DNA from: Aphodoplasma sp045592745 | GTDB lineage: Bacteria; Bacillota; Clostridia; UBA1381; UMGS1253 | Direction: 5' to 3' | Length of the DNA: 64,000 nucleotides | NCBI GenBank assembly: GCA_045592745.1 | Contig: JAZNVH010000011.1 | Location: 38,258 to 102,257, forward strand | In this document: one piece after another, positions 1-9,029 of the stretch | Layout of the letters: each line of letters starts with the position of its first letter | Numbering within the stretch: the stretch's first letter is position 1 | The notes under the pieces: generated by a model | Database searches by the model: none | The model's input: only the letters and a program-made list of their open reading frames with translations | Told to the model about the DNA's origin: nothing | Position numbers and translations under genes: made by a program

Positions 1-1077
1 AAGGCGTGTGACAAATATTTTGACCAAATTTTAGTGCATACAGGGCAAAATTATGACTATACACTAAATCAGGTGTTCTTTGACGATCTGGGACTTCGAG
101 AGCCTGATTATTATCTTGATGCTGTAGGAAACAGCCTTGGCGAAACAATTGGAAACATTATTGCAAAGTCATATGATTTGATGGAAGTAACAAAGCCTGA
201 CGCACTTCTTATTTTGGGAGATACAAACTCATGCCTAAGCGCAATTGGCGCAAAGCGTCTACATATTCCGATTTTTCATATGGAGGCGGGTAACCGCTGT
301 AAAGATGAGTGTCTTCCGGAGGAAACAAACAGAAGAATCGTCGATATTATATCGGATGTCAACCTTGCATATTCGGAGCATGCGCGCCGTTATCTTCATG
401 AGTGCGGACTTCCAAAGGAGCGCACATATGTAACGGGTTCGCCGATGGCAGAGGTTTTAAGAGCTAATCTTGAAAGCATAAAGGCGAGCGATATTTTAAC
501 AAGACTGGGTCTTGAGAAAAAGAAGTATATTCTTTTGTCTGCCCACAGAGAAGAAAATATAGACAACGAAAAGAACTTTTTCTCGCTTATGAACGCCGTA
601 AATGCGATGGCGCAAAAATATGATATGCCCATACTTTATTCGTGTCATCCGAGAAGCAAAAAGCATATCGAGGCAAGAGGTTTTGAGTTTGACAAAAGAG
701 TTATTCGTCATGAGCCGCTCGGCTTTCACGACTACAATAATCTGCAGATGAATGCTTTTTGTGTCGTTTCTGACAGCGGAACTCTTCCTGAGGAAAGCAG
801 CTTCTTTTTATCAATAGAAAACCCAATCCCTGCTGTATGTATAAGAACATCGACCGAGCGCCCTGAGGCTCTTGATAAGGGTAATTTTGTTCTTGCCGGA
901 ATAACAACCAAGCAGGTGCTTGGGTCGGTTGATATTGCAGTTAAGATGAACGAAAATGGCGAGCTTGGTGTGCCGACTCCTGACTACACAGATGAAAATG
1001 TATCTACAAAGGTCGTAAAGCTTATTCAAAGCTATACCGGAATCGTAAACAGAATGGTATGGAGGAAAGATATATAA
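1..1077 (+). CDS. UDP-N-acetylglucosamine 2-epimerase family protein (5' end outside window)
   Basis: The reading frame is open from base 1, so the true start lies upstream and 358 residues are visible. Family features are the HTGQNYD motif near the left edge, the GDTNS segment, HMEAGNR, the PEETNRR segment, HREEN, and SDSGTLPEES near the C-terminus. These belong to the non-hydrolysing UDP-GlcNAc 2-epimerases, a GT-B fold that interconverts UDP-GlcNAc and UDP-ManNAc or related sugars for surface polysaccharides. The MEAGNR wording resembles the CapG/WbjD branch (UDP-L-FucNAc pathway) more than WecB, but the exact substrate cannot be decided. It lies 6 bases before the next gene, so the two are probably co-transcribed at the end of a capsule or wall-polysaccharide cluster. 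Confidence 0.88.
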   Translation, partial: KACDKYFDQILVHTGQNYDYTLNQVFFDDLGLREPDYYLDAVGNSLGETIGNIIAKSYDLMEVTKPDALLILGDTNSCLSAIGAKRLHIPIFHMEAGNRCKDECLPEETNRRIVDIISDVNLAYSEHARRYLHECGLPKERTYVTGSPMAEVLRANLESIKASDILTRLGLEKKKYILLSAHREENIDNEKNFFSLMNAVNAMAQKYDMPILYSCHPRSKKHIEARGFEFDKRVIRHEPLGFHDYNNLQMNAFCVVSDSGTLPEESSFFLSIENPIPAVCIRTSTERPEALDKGNFVLAGITTKQVLGSVDIAVKMNENGELGVPTPDYTDENVSTKVVKLIQSYTGIVNRMVWRKDI

Positions 1078-1083
1078 ACAACA

Positions 1084-2256
1084 ATGGATATCTATATTAA
1101 CTATCTTATAAGTCTTTTAAAAAGCGCAATTCTTGGCACAGAGCCTTCAAAAATACCTGAGGAAACAGAACTTGAAGAGCTTTTTAAAACGGCAAAAAGA
1201 CATTCGGTTGCAAATGTTTTATATAATTCTCTTGCAAAGCTTGACATAGCTGACAAAAAGAAGCTTTCCTCGTTTGAACAGGAGTATGCAAGAGCGTTGT
1301 ATCTTGAGGTAAAGCAGCAGTACTATCTTGAAATGCTTTGTGAGGCACTTGAAAAGAATAAAATACGTCACGTTCTTATGAAGGGCATAGTTATAAAGCC
1401 GTTATATCCATCGCCTGACATGAGGCTTTCTGGCGACCTTGATATATTTGTTGACGAAGAAAACTGCCCGAGAGTTAAAAAGATAATGGATGAGCTTGGC
1501 TATGCGACAGAGCTCTTTAATGAAAGTGTGGGACATGATGAGTATCTTATAGATAACGCTGTCAGAGTGGAGATACACAGAAGGCTTGTCTCAAACAAAT
1601 GCCCGTGGGATAAAAAATGTCAGGAGATTACACAAAGAGTTGTTTTGGATGAGCCGTATCAGTACAGATACAAAATGAGTAATGAGGATTATTATCTGTA
1701 TATGATCGCGCATATTGCAAAGCACATGAAATACTCCGGCGCAGGTATAAAAATGGTGCTTGATGTGTGGGTGTTTTTGCGCCATTATGCCGATAAGCTT
1801 GATATGGATATTTTGAATGAACGCTTAAAATACTGTGGTCTTGACAAATTTGATGCAAATGTAAGAGCCCTTGTTGATTATTGGTTTAATGATAAAGAGG
1901 CAGATAAGCTTACAAAAAAGCTTGCCGATTACATTGTGCAAAGCGGCAGCTTCGGAACGCATAAGCAACTTGTTGCAGGTGAAATGGCAAAAAATGCTGC
2001 AGGAACTCAAAGCCGCGTTATAGGTACACTAAGTTATTATGTACAAATATTTTTTATGCCGTATAATCAAATGAAGGAAAGCTATCCTGTTTTGAAAAAG
2101 ATGCCTGTACTTTTGCCGTTTTTGTGGGTATACAGGGCGTGCAGAACAATATTTTTCAAAAAAGAAAAAGCAGAAAAAATAAAAAACAGATACAAAGATG
2201 TCGACATGCAATATGGAAAAGAGCTTGTTGACTTTAAAAAACAAATAGGATTATAA
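1084..2256 (+). CDS. Nucleotidyltransferase-like protein (NTP_transf_5 type)
   Basis: 390 residues. The core LMKGI, about 20 residues and then SGDLDIFVDE is the metal-binding D-x-D signature of the uncharacterised nucleotidyltransferase family PF14907, which is often found in capsule and exopolysaccharide clusters. The C-terminal half is helical with a basic end and has no clear membrane segment. It starts 6 bases after the epimerase stop, so it belongs to the same transcript, and a strong hairpin follows immediately. The biochemical role of the family is unsettled; transfer of a nucleotidyl or sugar-phosphate group in surface-polysaccharide assembly is inference from context. Confidence 0.8.
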   Translation: MDIYINYLISLLKSAILGTEPSKIPEETELEELFKTAKRHSVANVLYNSLAKLDIADKKKLSSFEQEYARALYLEVKQQYYLEMLCEALEKNKIRHVLMKGIVIKPLYPSPDMRLSGDLDIFVDEENCPRVKKIMDELGYATELFNESVGHDEYLIDNAVRVEIHRRLVSNKCPWDKKCQEITQRVVLDEPYQYRYKMSNEDYYLYMIAHIAKHMKYSGAGIKMVLDVWVFLRHYADKLDMDILNERLKYCGLDKFDANVRALVDYWFNDKEADKLTKKLADYIVQSGSFGTHKQLVAGEMAKNAAGTQSRVIGTLSYYVQIFFMPYNQMKESYPVLKKMPVLLPFLWVYRACRTIFFKKEKAEKIKNRYKDVDMQYGKELVDFKKQIGL

Positions 2257-2264
2257 ATAATAAA

Positions 2265-2295
2265 AAAGAAGTGTATCAAACTGATACACTTCTTT
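2265..2295. terminator. Bidirectional rho-independent terminator
   Basis: Perfect 14-bp inverted repeat (2265-2278 and 2282-2295) with a 3-base loop. The stem begins with A and ends with T residues, so it can serve both the polysaccharide genes on + and the converging Toprim gene on -. Confidence 0.85.
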
Positions 2296-2306
2296 AATTT
2301 ACATTA

Positions 2307-2924
2307 TTACACATTTTCGATTTCTTTAACAATCTCTTTATATTCGTCATAGCTTAAAAGAGAGTTAAGAGCACCTATAAGCATATTTGCCGATATGCGC
2401 TCGGGCAGATTTAGATGTTTTAAAAGCGTGCGCCGCTTTTGCGCACTGTTGGCTGTACCCGAAAAACCGTCATTATATAAATCAAGCTTTGTAATTGCTC
2501 TGGTTTTTGGCGCTTGTGCGGAGTTATCAACTTGACCAACTACACTTGCGCCCGCAGCTATAAGCGCGTCGAGTATAATTTGTTTATCTATTCCCTCTAC
2601 CCCAAGCTTGCCCTCTTTTGAAGGTGCGCTTTTGCGTTTTTCTTTGCCAAATATATCGGGAATATATGCGTGCTTTATATCCGACTCGCTTATACCCTGC
2701 TTTATATAATTTCGTATTATAAAGCCTGCGCGGTCGGAATCTGTCAAAACGATAATTCCCCGTTTCTCAGCCAAAGTGCGTATAAAGTCAATTTTTTGTT
2801 TGTCTGAAAAAATTTTAAAGCCGTCTGTCGTAACAATAAGTGTGTCAACGATAGAATCAAGCTTTATTTTATCGTAAGTCCCTTCTACAATAAGGGCTTG
2901 TTTTATTTTAAGCAAGCATATCAC
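2307..2924 (-). CDS. Toprim-domain protein, RNase M5-like with DUF4093-type tail
   Basis: 205 residues if translation starts at GTG 2924. The Toprim nuclease/primase fold is marked by VEGTYDK (catalytic Glu) near residue 13 and DSDRAG (D-x-D) near residue 61. RNase M5 matures 5S rRNA in Firmicutes, and the residues after the Toprim domain match the DUF4093 tail of RNase M5-like proteins. The GGGA upstream is badly spaced for GTG 2924 but well spaced (10 bases) for TTG 2915, so the true product may begin MLKIKQALIVEG. The usual rnmV partner ksgA is not adjacent, which leaves orthology with true RNase M5 open. Confidence 0.75.
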   Translation of the reverse strand: MICLLKIKQALIVEGTYDKIKLDSIVDTLIVTTDGFKIFSDKQKIDFIRTLAEKRGIIVLTDSDRAGFIIRNYIKQGISESDIKHAYIPDIFGKEKRKSAPSKEGKLGVEGIDKQIILDALIAAGASVVGQVDNSAQAPKTRAITKLDLYNDGFSGTANSAQKRRTLLKHLNLPERISANMLIGALNSLLSYDEYKEIVKEIENV

Positions 2925-3028
2925 GTCCCATTATATTTTCAATTTACATTTTACATCATTTATACAGCTTGTGCAAGTGTTGCTGAGTGATTTTAAAATC
3001 TTTGAAAGGCGGTGCGGGTTTTAAGCTA

Positions 3029-3056
3029 TTGACAAAAGCTATAAATAGTATATAAT
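3029..3056 (+). promoter_or_regulatory. Sigma-A type promoter for mreB/mbl
   Basis: TTGACA at 3029-3034 and TATAAT at 3051-3056 with a 16-bp spacer, both perfect consensus hexamers, about 70 bases before the start codon. Confidence 0.75.
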
Positions 3057-3128
3057 AAAAGGTAACATATAAGTTTTTTCATATAAAAATTTTAGATAAA
3101 ACCTGTGAACAGGAAGGGGTTTATAAAT

Positions 3129-4178
3129 ATGAAACTGTTGGACAAATTTTTTGATATGTTTAATGCGCAGCAGGATGTGGGTATCGACCTTGGTACTGCG
3201 TCGGTACTTGTGCACGTAAAGGACAAGGGCATTGTTTTGTGCGAGCCATCAGTTGTAGCCATTGATAAAGGAACCGGTAAACCGTATGCAGTCGGAGCGG
3301 AAGCGCAGAAAATGCTTGGCCGTACGCCGGGGAACATTGTTGCAATACGTCCTATGCGTGAGGGTGTTATTTCGGATTATTCAACAACTGAAATGATGCT
3401 TAAATATTTTATACGCAGAGTTACAAAAAACCGCCTTTTCAAGCCAAGGATTATGATTTGCGTTCCGAGTGGCGTAACCGAGGTTGAAGAACGTGCGGTA
3501 ATAGACGCTGCAATGCAGGCGGGCGGCAGACAGGTATATCTTATAGAAGAGCCTATTGCAGCGGCAATTGGTGCAGGGCTTGACATTGCCAAAGCGTGTG
3601 GTCGCATGGTGGTAGATATTGGCGGCGGCACAAGTGATATTGCAGTAATTTCTCTTGGTGGTATCGTTGTTAGCAATTCAATCAAGGTTGCAGGCGATAA
3701 GTTTGACGATGCAATTATAAAGTACATAAGAAAGAAGTTTAATGCAATAATTGGTGACAGAACAGCCGAGGAAATGAAAAAGGAAATCGGAAGTGTGTAT
3801 CCGATGGAAGAGGAAAAAAGTATGCAGATACGCGGACGTAGCCTTGTAACGGGACTTCCGCAGAGCATAGAGGTTTCTTCTGAGGAAATAAGAGAGGCTC
3901 TTGAGGAAGTCTCATCACAGATTGTTGATGCTGTTCATTCTGTTTTGGAGCGTACACCCCCTGAACTTGTAGGTGATATTTCTGAAAACGGAATTATTAT
4001 GACGGGTGGCGGAGCAATGATTTACGGACTTGACAAGCTTTTGTCAGAAAAAACTGGCATTGATGTATTTTTAGCAGATGATCCGCTTTCGTGTGTTGCA
4101 AAGGGTACGGGCGCATCGCTTGACAATATAGGCATATTGCGTGATAAGTCATCGTATATGTATGATATGGAGTCGTAA
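3129..4178 (+). CDS. mreB: Rod shape-determining protein MreB/Mbl
   Basis: 349 residues. Bacterial actin homologue that polymerises under the membrane and guides cell-wall synthesis. Actin-fold signatures are VGIDLGTASV (phosphate 1) near the N-terminus, the VCVPSGVTEVEERA-like segment, EEPIAAAIGAG, VVDIGGGTSDIAV (phosphate 2) and IIMTGGGAMIYGL (adenosine). I chose ATG 3129 because AGGAAGGGG precedes it with normal spacing; the GTG at 3105 lies within that ribosome-binding region. The following gene is fabZ, and in Bacillus subtilis fabZ lies close to mbl, so this copy may be mbl rather than mreB. No mreC/mreD follow, which supports Mbl. Confidence 0.9.
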   Translation: MKLLDKFFDMFNAQQDVGIDLGTASVLVHVKDKGIVLCEPSVVAIDKGTGKPYAVGAEAQKMLGRTPGNIVAIRPMREGVISDYSTTEMMLKYFIRRVTKNRLFKPRIMICVPSGVTEVEERAVIDAAMQAGGRQVYLIEEPIAAAIGAGLDIAKACGRMVVDIGGGTSDIAVISLGGIVVSNSIKVAGDKFDDAIIKYIRKKFNAIIGDRTAEEMKKEIGSVYPMEEEKSMQIRGRSLVTGLPQSIEVSSEEIREALEEVSSQIVDAVHSVLERTPPELVGDISENGIIMTGGGAMIYGLDKLLSEKTGIDVFLADDPLSCVAKGTGASLDNIGILRDKSSYMYDMES

Positions 4179-4196
4179 CAGGTTAAGGAGAAATTT

Positions 4197-4625
4197 ATGC
4201 TTGATAATAAACAAATACAGGAAATTATACCTCACAGATATCCGTTTTTGCTTGTGGACAAGGTGACAGAGCTTACAGAAGATAAGGTTGTGGGAATCAA
4301 AAATGTAACAGTGAATGAACCGTTTTTTCAGGGGCACTTTCCTTCAAATCCTATAATGCCTGGCGTGCTTATAGTTGAGGCGCTTGCGCAGGTGGGAGCG
4401 GTTTTGGCACTGTCCATGGAAGAAAACAAAGGAAAGCTTGCTGTTTTTACAGGGATGAATAATTTTAAATTCCGCAGACAAGTAAAACCCGGAGATACTC
4501 TTGTGCTCGAGGCACAGCTTGGCTCGTTTCGTCATGGAATGGGCAAAGCGACGGTTAAGGCAACAGTAGATGGTGAAATGGCGGCAAGCGGAGAAATCGG
4601 TTTTGCCATTGTGGAGAACAAATAA
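4197..4625 (+). CDS. fabZ: 3-hydroxyacyl-[acyl-carrier-protein] dehydratase FabZ
   Basis: 142 residues, normal length. FabZ dehydrates 3-hydroxyacyl-ACP to trans-2-enoyl-ACP in type II fatty-acid elongation in the cytoplasm. IPHRYPFLLVD near the start and GHFPSNPIMPGVL, with the catalytic His and the following Glu in VEALAQ, are diagnostic. AAGGAG precedes ATG 4197, 18 bases after the mreB/mbl stop, so both are probably on one transcript ending at the hairpin just downstream. No other fatty-acid genes are nearby. Confidence 0.95.
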   Translation: MLDNKQIQEIIPHRYPFLLVDKVTELTEDKVVGIKNVTVNEPFFQGHFPSNPIMPGVLIVEALAQVGAVLALSMEENKGKLAVFTGMNNFKFRRQVKPGDTLVLEAQLGSFRHGMGKATVKATVDGEMAASGEIGFAIVENK

Positions 4626-4644
4626 ATTATAATCAGAGTAAAAA

Positions 4645-4676
4645 AAGCGCATCACAGTGTGATGCGCTTAAATTTT
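4645..4676 (+). terminator. Rho-independent terminator after fabZ
   Basis: 11-bp stem 4645-4655 and 4659-4669 with a 3-base loop, followed by a T-rich tail. It closes the mreB/mbl-fabZ unit, so rpoB downstream needs its own promoter. Confidence 0.85.
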
Positions 4677-4737
4677 TTGTCAGGACGTAGAAAAACATGT
4701 AATTTTTGAAAAAACAAGAAAAATTTTCAAAAACATC

Positions 4738-4766
4738 TTGACAGCTTTTGATATGTATGATAACAT
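4738..4766 (+). promoter_or_regulatory. Promoter of the rpoB-rpoC unit
   Basis: TTGACA at 4738-4743, 17-bp spacer, TAACAT at 4761-4766. The predicted transcript start is near 4773, leaving an untranslated leader of about 320 bases before rpoB. Confidence 0.6.
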
Positions 4767-4772
4767 TGTATA

Positions 4773-5094
4773 TTGCATTATAAGCTAAAATGAGCGTAAA
4801 GTGCCCGCTGACAAGGTGTTAGCTTATTTGCATTGTAACATAGCGGAATAAAAAAAGCAATAGGTGTTTATAATATTTTAAATACTTAGGCGATTTTATT
4901 CACTTTTTATTTCTATGTAATTGTGAAAGTTTTTATACATCCTGCGCGGTGGAGGATTTTTCCGAAAGCAGACGGAAGCCTTCAAGCGTGCTTCGCCACC
5001 TTTATAAAGATGAGCTCAGGACTCTTTCACACCTGACAGACTATCCTATAAGGAAGCGCAGCGTTAAATCTGCACAATTTTTTAACGAGGTGAT
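4773..5094 (+). promoter_or_regulatory. Long structured 5' leader of rpoB
   Basis: This gene-free stretch holds at least two folded parts. The first is a helix 4780-4788 with 4819-4827. The second is a nested set: 4922-4929 with 5024-5031, 4940-4944 with 5017-5021, and 4948-4952 with 4996-5000. Inside it are two mutually exclusive hairpins, 4960-4964 with 4973-4977 and 4975-4979 with 4990-4994. Nested helices around a switchable apical part suggest a regulatory leader or attenuator. I recognise no riboswitch class. It is not placed before rplJ, so it is not an ordinary L10 leader. Class and ligand are unknown. Confidence 0.55.
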
Positions 5095-8000
5095 ATGCTG
5101 ATGCCACATGAGATAACACTTGGCAAAAACAAACGCATGAGTTACTCCAAAATCAAAGAGCCTCTCGATATGCCAAACCTTATCGAAATCCAGAAAAAAT
5201 CGTATGACTGGTTTTTGGAAGCAGGTCTTAAAGAGGTTTTCGAGGATGTTTCCCCGATTTGTGATTACACGGGCAATCTTGTTTTGGAATTTATCGACTA
5301 CAAACTCGACGAAACTCCAAAGTATCCCGTTGAGGAGTGCAAGGAGCGTGACGCGAACTATTCTGCGCCCCTTCGTGTAAAGGTAAGACTTATTAATAAG
5401 GAAACAGGCGAAGTAAAAGAACAGGACATTTTTATGGGCGAATTTCCGCTTATGACAGAGCAGGGCACATTTATTATAAATGGTGCTGAGCGTGTTGTTG
5501 TAAGCCAGCTTGTACGTTCGCCGGGAATGTATTATGGAATGGAGCACGACAAGTCGGGTAAGGAGCTTTATAACGCTACCGTTATCCCCTACCGTGGTGC
5601 ATGGCTTGAGTATGACATTGACGTAAACGATGTTTTCTCTGTTCGTATAGACAGAACAAGAAAGCTTCCCGTAACAATGCTTTTGCGTGCTATGGGCGTT
5701 GAGACCAATGCTCAGATTTATGAAATGTTCGGTGATGATGAAAGAATCAGAGCCACACTTGAAAAGGACAATACAAACAGTGAAGAAGCACTTATAGAAA
5801 TTTATAAAAAACTTCGTCCGGGCGAGCCGGCAAACGCTGAAAGCGCAAAATCGCTTGTTACAGATATGTTCTTTGACCCCAAACGTTATGATCTTGCAAA
5901 GGTTGGCCGTTTTAAGTACAATCAGAAAATGGCAATTGGCAAGCGCATAAAAGGACAAAAGCTTGCTATGGATGTTGTCGATCCTTCGACAGGTGAGATT
6001 TTAGCATCGGCAGGCGATGTAGTAAGCGAGCAGACTGCTTTTGAAATCGAAAATGCAGGCGTTAACGCAGTTACTGTTTTGGTTGATGAAAAAGAAGTAA
6101 AGATTTTCTCAAACGGAATGGTAAAGCTTGCAAACTATGTAGATATTGATGAAGAAGAGCTAAAAGAGCTTGGATTCCACACCACTGTAAGACGCAGTAT
6201 TCTTGATGAAATCTTAGAATCACTCGAAGTTGAGGGCAAGAGTGATGATAAAGAAGAAATGAAGCGTGTTCTTGTAAGCCGCAGAGATGAGCTTATGCCA
6301 AAGCATATTGTTGTTGAAGATATGTTTGCTTCAATAAACTATTTTAACAACCTTTGTTGTGGAATTGGTTCGCTTGACGATATCGACCACCTTGGCAACC
6401 GTCGTTTGCGCTGTGTTGGTGAGCTTTTGCAAAACCAGTTCAGAATCGGTCTTTCACGTATGGAAAGAGTAGTTCGTGAGAGAATGAACATACAAGACCT
6501 CGATGTTGTAACACCGCAGACACTTATAAATATACGTCCTGTTGCGTCTACAATTAAAGAGTTCTTTGGTTCATCACAGCTTTCGCAGTTTATGGACCAG
6601 ACAAACCCGCTTGCAGAGCTTACACATAAAAGAAGACTTTCAGCACTCGGTCCGGGCGGTCTTTCAAGAGAGAGAGCAGGCTTTGAGGTGCGTGACGTTC
6701 ACTATACACACTATGGCCGTATGTGCCCGATTGAGTCGCCTGAAGGACCTAACATCGGTCTTATCAGCTCGCTTTCGTCGTTTGCGCGCATAAATGAGTA
6801 CGGCTTTATTGAGTCACCTTACAGAAAGGTTGACAAAAAGACAGGCACAGTGCTTGACGAGGTTGTTTATATGACAGCTGATGTCGAGGACGGTTTTACA
6901 ATTGCACAGGCAAATGAGCCGCTTGATGAAAACAACAGATTTATTGATAAAAAGATTACAGCACGTCGCCTTCGTGACTTCGTCGAAGTTCCGCCAAGCG
7001 ACATTGATTACATGGACGTATCACCGCGCCAGCTTGTTTCGGTTGCTACATCTATGATACCATTCCTTGAAAACGACGACGCTAACCGTGCGCTCATGGG
7101 TTCGAACATGCAGCGTCAGGCGGTTCCGCTTATAAGAACAGAGTCGCCTATCGTAGGTACAGGTATGGAGTACAAGGCAGCAAAGGATTCGGGCGTTGTT
7201 GTACTTGCAAAGCGTGATGGTGTTGTTACAAAGGTAAGCGCAAAGGAAATCGTTATAAAGGCTGATGAAGATGGCACACTTGACACTTACAGACTTTTAA
7301 AATTCCTTCGTTCAAACCAGGGAACATGTATAAATCAGCGTCCGATTGTATCAGAGGGCGAAGTTGTTAAAAAAGATGATATTATTGCGGACGGCCCTTC
7401 CACAAGCAATGGTGAAATTGCACTTGGTAAGAACGTGCTCATCGGCTTTATGACTTGGGAAGGTTATAACTACGAGGATGCTGTTCTCTTAAATGAAAGA
7501 CTTGTACGCGATGACGTATATACCTCAATCCATATTGAAGAGTATGAAGCAGATTCGCGTGATACAAAGCTTGGACCGGAGGAAATTACACGCGACATTC
7601 CAAATGTCGGCGAGGATGCTCTTCGTGACCTTGACGAGCGCGGAATTATCCGCATTGGTGCAGAGGTACATTCGGGCGATATACTTGTTGGTAAGGTTAC
7701 ACCTAAGGGTGAAACAGAGCTTACCGCAGAGGAAAGACTTCTTCGTGCAATTTTCGGCGAAAAAGCACGTGAGGTTCGTGATACATCGCTTCGTGTACCG
7801 CACGGTGAAGCAGGTGTAATTGTTGACGTAAAGGTGTTTACACGTGAAAACGGTGACGAGCTTGCACCGGGAGTTAACCAGCTTGTACGCTGCTATATAG
7901 CACAGAGAAGAAAAATCTCTGTCGGCGACAAAATGGCAGGTCGTCATGGTAACAAGGGTGTTATTTCAAGAATTCTTCCGGAAGAGGATATGCCGTTCCT

Positions 8001-8937
8001 TCCCGATGGTACACCGCTTGATATCGTGCTTAATCCGTTGGGCGTGCCGTCGCGTATGAACATTGGTCAGGTGCTTGAAGTGCATCTTGGCTATGCGGCA
8101 AAGAAGCTTGGTTATAAAATTGCAACGCCGGTATTTGACGGCGCAAACGAGGAAGATATTGCAAAGGCGCTTGTTGCGGCAGGTTATGACGAGGACGGTA
8201 AGACTGTGCTCTATGACGGACGCACAGGTGAGCCGTTTGATAACCGTGTAACTGTTGGTTATATGTATTATTTGAAGCTTCATCACCTTGTTGATGACAA
8301 AATTCATGCCCGTTCAACCGGTCCATACTCGCTTGTTACACAGCAGCCGCTCGGTGGTAAAGCGCAGTTTGGTGGACAGCGTTTCGGTGAAATGGAAGTT
8401 TGGGCGCTTGAAGCTTACGGCGCAGCATATACATTGCAGGAAATTTTGACAGTAAAATCGGACGACGTTGTCGGACGTGTTAAGACATACGAGTCAATCG
8501 TAAAGGGTGAAAACGTACCTGAACCGGGTGTGCCGGAGTCGTTTAAGGTGCTTATTAAAGAGCTTCAGAGCCTTGCGCTTGATGTCAAAGTACTTGACAA
8601 GGATGGCGAAGAGGTAGAGCTTGGTGAGTATTCCGACGAAAATGATATTGTAAATCCGCTCTCTGTCAATATTGAGGGCAGCGAAGACAGCATTAATCCG
8701 AATGAGGCATCGCAGGGAGTATATTCAAGCGAAAGCTTTGATCTTGATGAAGAGTCGGCATTTGAGTTTGAAGAAGCAGATGACGACGACCAGTCATACG
8801 GTCTTGACGATTTTGATGATGATCTTGATGCGTTTGATGATTTGGATGATTATGACGAAATTGAAGCGCCGGAGGAACCCGATGATTTTGATGATGTTAT
8901 CGAGGACCTTGACGCGTTGCCGGATGATGACGAATAA
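5095..8937 (+). CDS. rpoB: DNA-directed RNA polymerase subunit beta
   Basis: 1280 residues. Catalytic beta subunit of RNA polymerase, pairing with RpoC at the active centre. The rifampicin pocket (about residues 492-520) is wild-type: Asp501, His511 and Ser516 correspond to Escherichia coli 516, 526 and 531. The RMCPIESPEGPNIGL and GDKMAGRHGNKG segments are present. GAGGTG at 5087-5092 is only 2 bases from ATG 5095 but 8 from ATG 5101, so the product may begin MPHEITLG (1278 residues). The last 61 residues form an unusually long acidic tail with 24 Asp and 10 Glu. Neighbouring rplJ/rplL genes are absent. Confidence 0.98.
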   Translation: MLMPHEITLGKNKRMSYSKIKEPLDMPNLIEIQKKSYDWFLEAGLKEVFEDVSPICDYTGNLVLEFIDYKLDETPKYPVEECKERDANYSAPLRVKVRLINKETGEVKEQDIFMGEFPLMTEQGTFIINGAERVVVSQLVRSPGMYYGMEHDKSGKELYNATVIPYRGAWLEYDIDVNDVFSVRIDRTRKLPVTMLLRAMGVETNAQIYEMFGDDERIRATLEKDNTNSEEALIEIYKKLRPGEPANAESAKSLVTDMFFDPKRYDLAKVGRFKYNQKMAIGKRIKGQKLAMDVVDPSTGEILASAGDVVSEQTAFEIENAGVNAVTVLVDEKEVKIFSNGMVKLANYVDIDEEELKELGFHTTVRRSILDEILESLEVEGKSDDKEEMKRVLVSRRDELMPKHIVVEDMFASINYFNNLCCGIGSLDDIDHLGNRRLRCVGELLQNQFRIGLSRMERVVRERMNIQDLDVVTPQTLINIRPVASTIKEFFGSSQLSQFMDQTNPLAELTHKRRLSALGPGGLSRERAGFEVRDVHYTHYGRMCPIESPEGPNIGLISSLSSFARINEYGFIESPYRKVDKKTGTVLDEVVYMTADVEDGFTIAQANEPLDENNRFIDKKITARRLRDFVEVPPSDIDYMDVSPRQLVSVATSMIPFLENDDANRALMGSNMQRQAVPLIRTESPIVGTGMEYKAAKDSGVVVLAKRDGVVTKVSAKEIVIKADEDGTLDTYRLLKFLRSNQGTCINQRPIVSEGEVVKKDDIIADGPSTSNGEIALGKNVLIGFMTWEGYNYEDAVLLNERLVRDDVYTSIHIEEYEADSRDTKLGPEEITRDIPNVGEDALRDLDERGIIRIGAEVHSGDILVGKVTPKGETELTAEERLLRAIFGEKAREVRDTSLRVPHGEAGVIVDVKVFTRENGDELAPGVNQLVRCYIAQRRKISVGDKMAGRHGNKGVISRILPEEDMPFLPDGTPLDIVLNPLGVPSRMNIGQVLEVHLGYAAKKLGYKIATPVFDGANEEDIAKALVAAGYDEDGKTVLYDGRTGEPFDNRVTVGYMYYLKLHHLVDDKIHARSTGPYSLVTQQPLGGKAQFGGQRFGEMEVWALEAYGAAYTLQEILTVKSDDVVGRVKTYESIVKGENVPEPGVPESFKVLIKELQSLALDVKVLDKDGEEVELGEYSDENDIVNPLSVNIEGSEDSINPNEASQGVYSSESFDLDEESAFEFEEADDDDQSYGLDDFDDDLDAFDDLDDYDEIEAPEEPDDFDDVIEDLDALPDDDE

Positions 8938-9029
8938 ATCGCAGCGTTACAGATAAATTTTATATAATGCATGCGAAGCAGTTGTTATGAAACTAACAGC
9001 TTGCACTATCTTATGAGGAGGTTTTTACG

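Noticed and set aside
4773..5094. Assigning the rpoB leader as an L10 (rplJ) leader
   Set aside because: No rplJ follows, and I could not match the core L10-binding sequence with certainty.
5041..5958. 305-residue frame on the - strand across the start of rpoB, and similar long - strand frames inside rpoB, rpoC, pknB and thiN
   Set aside because: They lie antisense to strongly conserved genes, lack ribosome-binding sites and encode Cys/Tyr/Phe-rich low-quality sequence typical of shadow frames.
6568..6660. Rifampicin-resistance changes in RpoB
   Set aside because: All key positions (Asp501, His511, Ser516 here) carry the sensitive wild-type residues.
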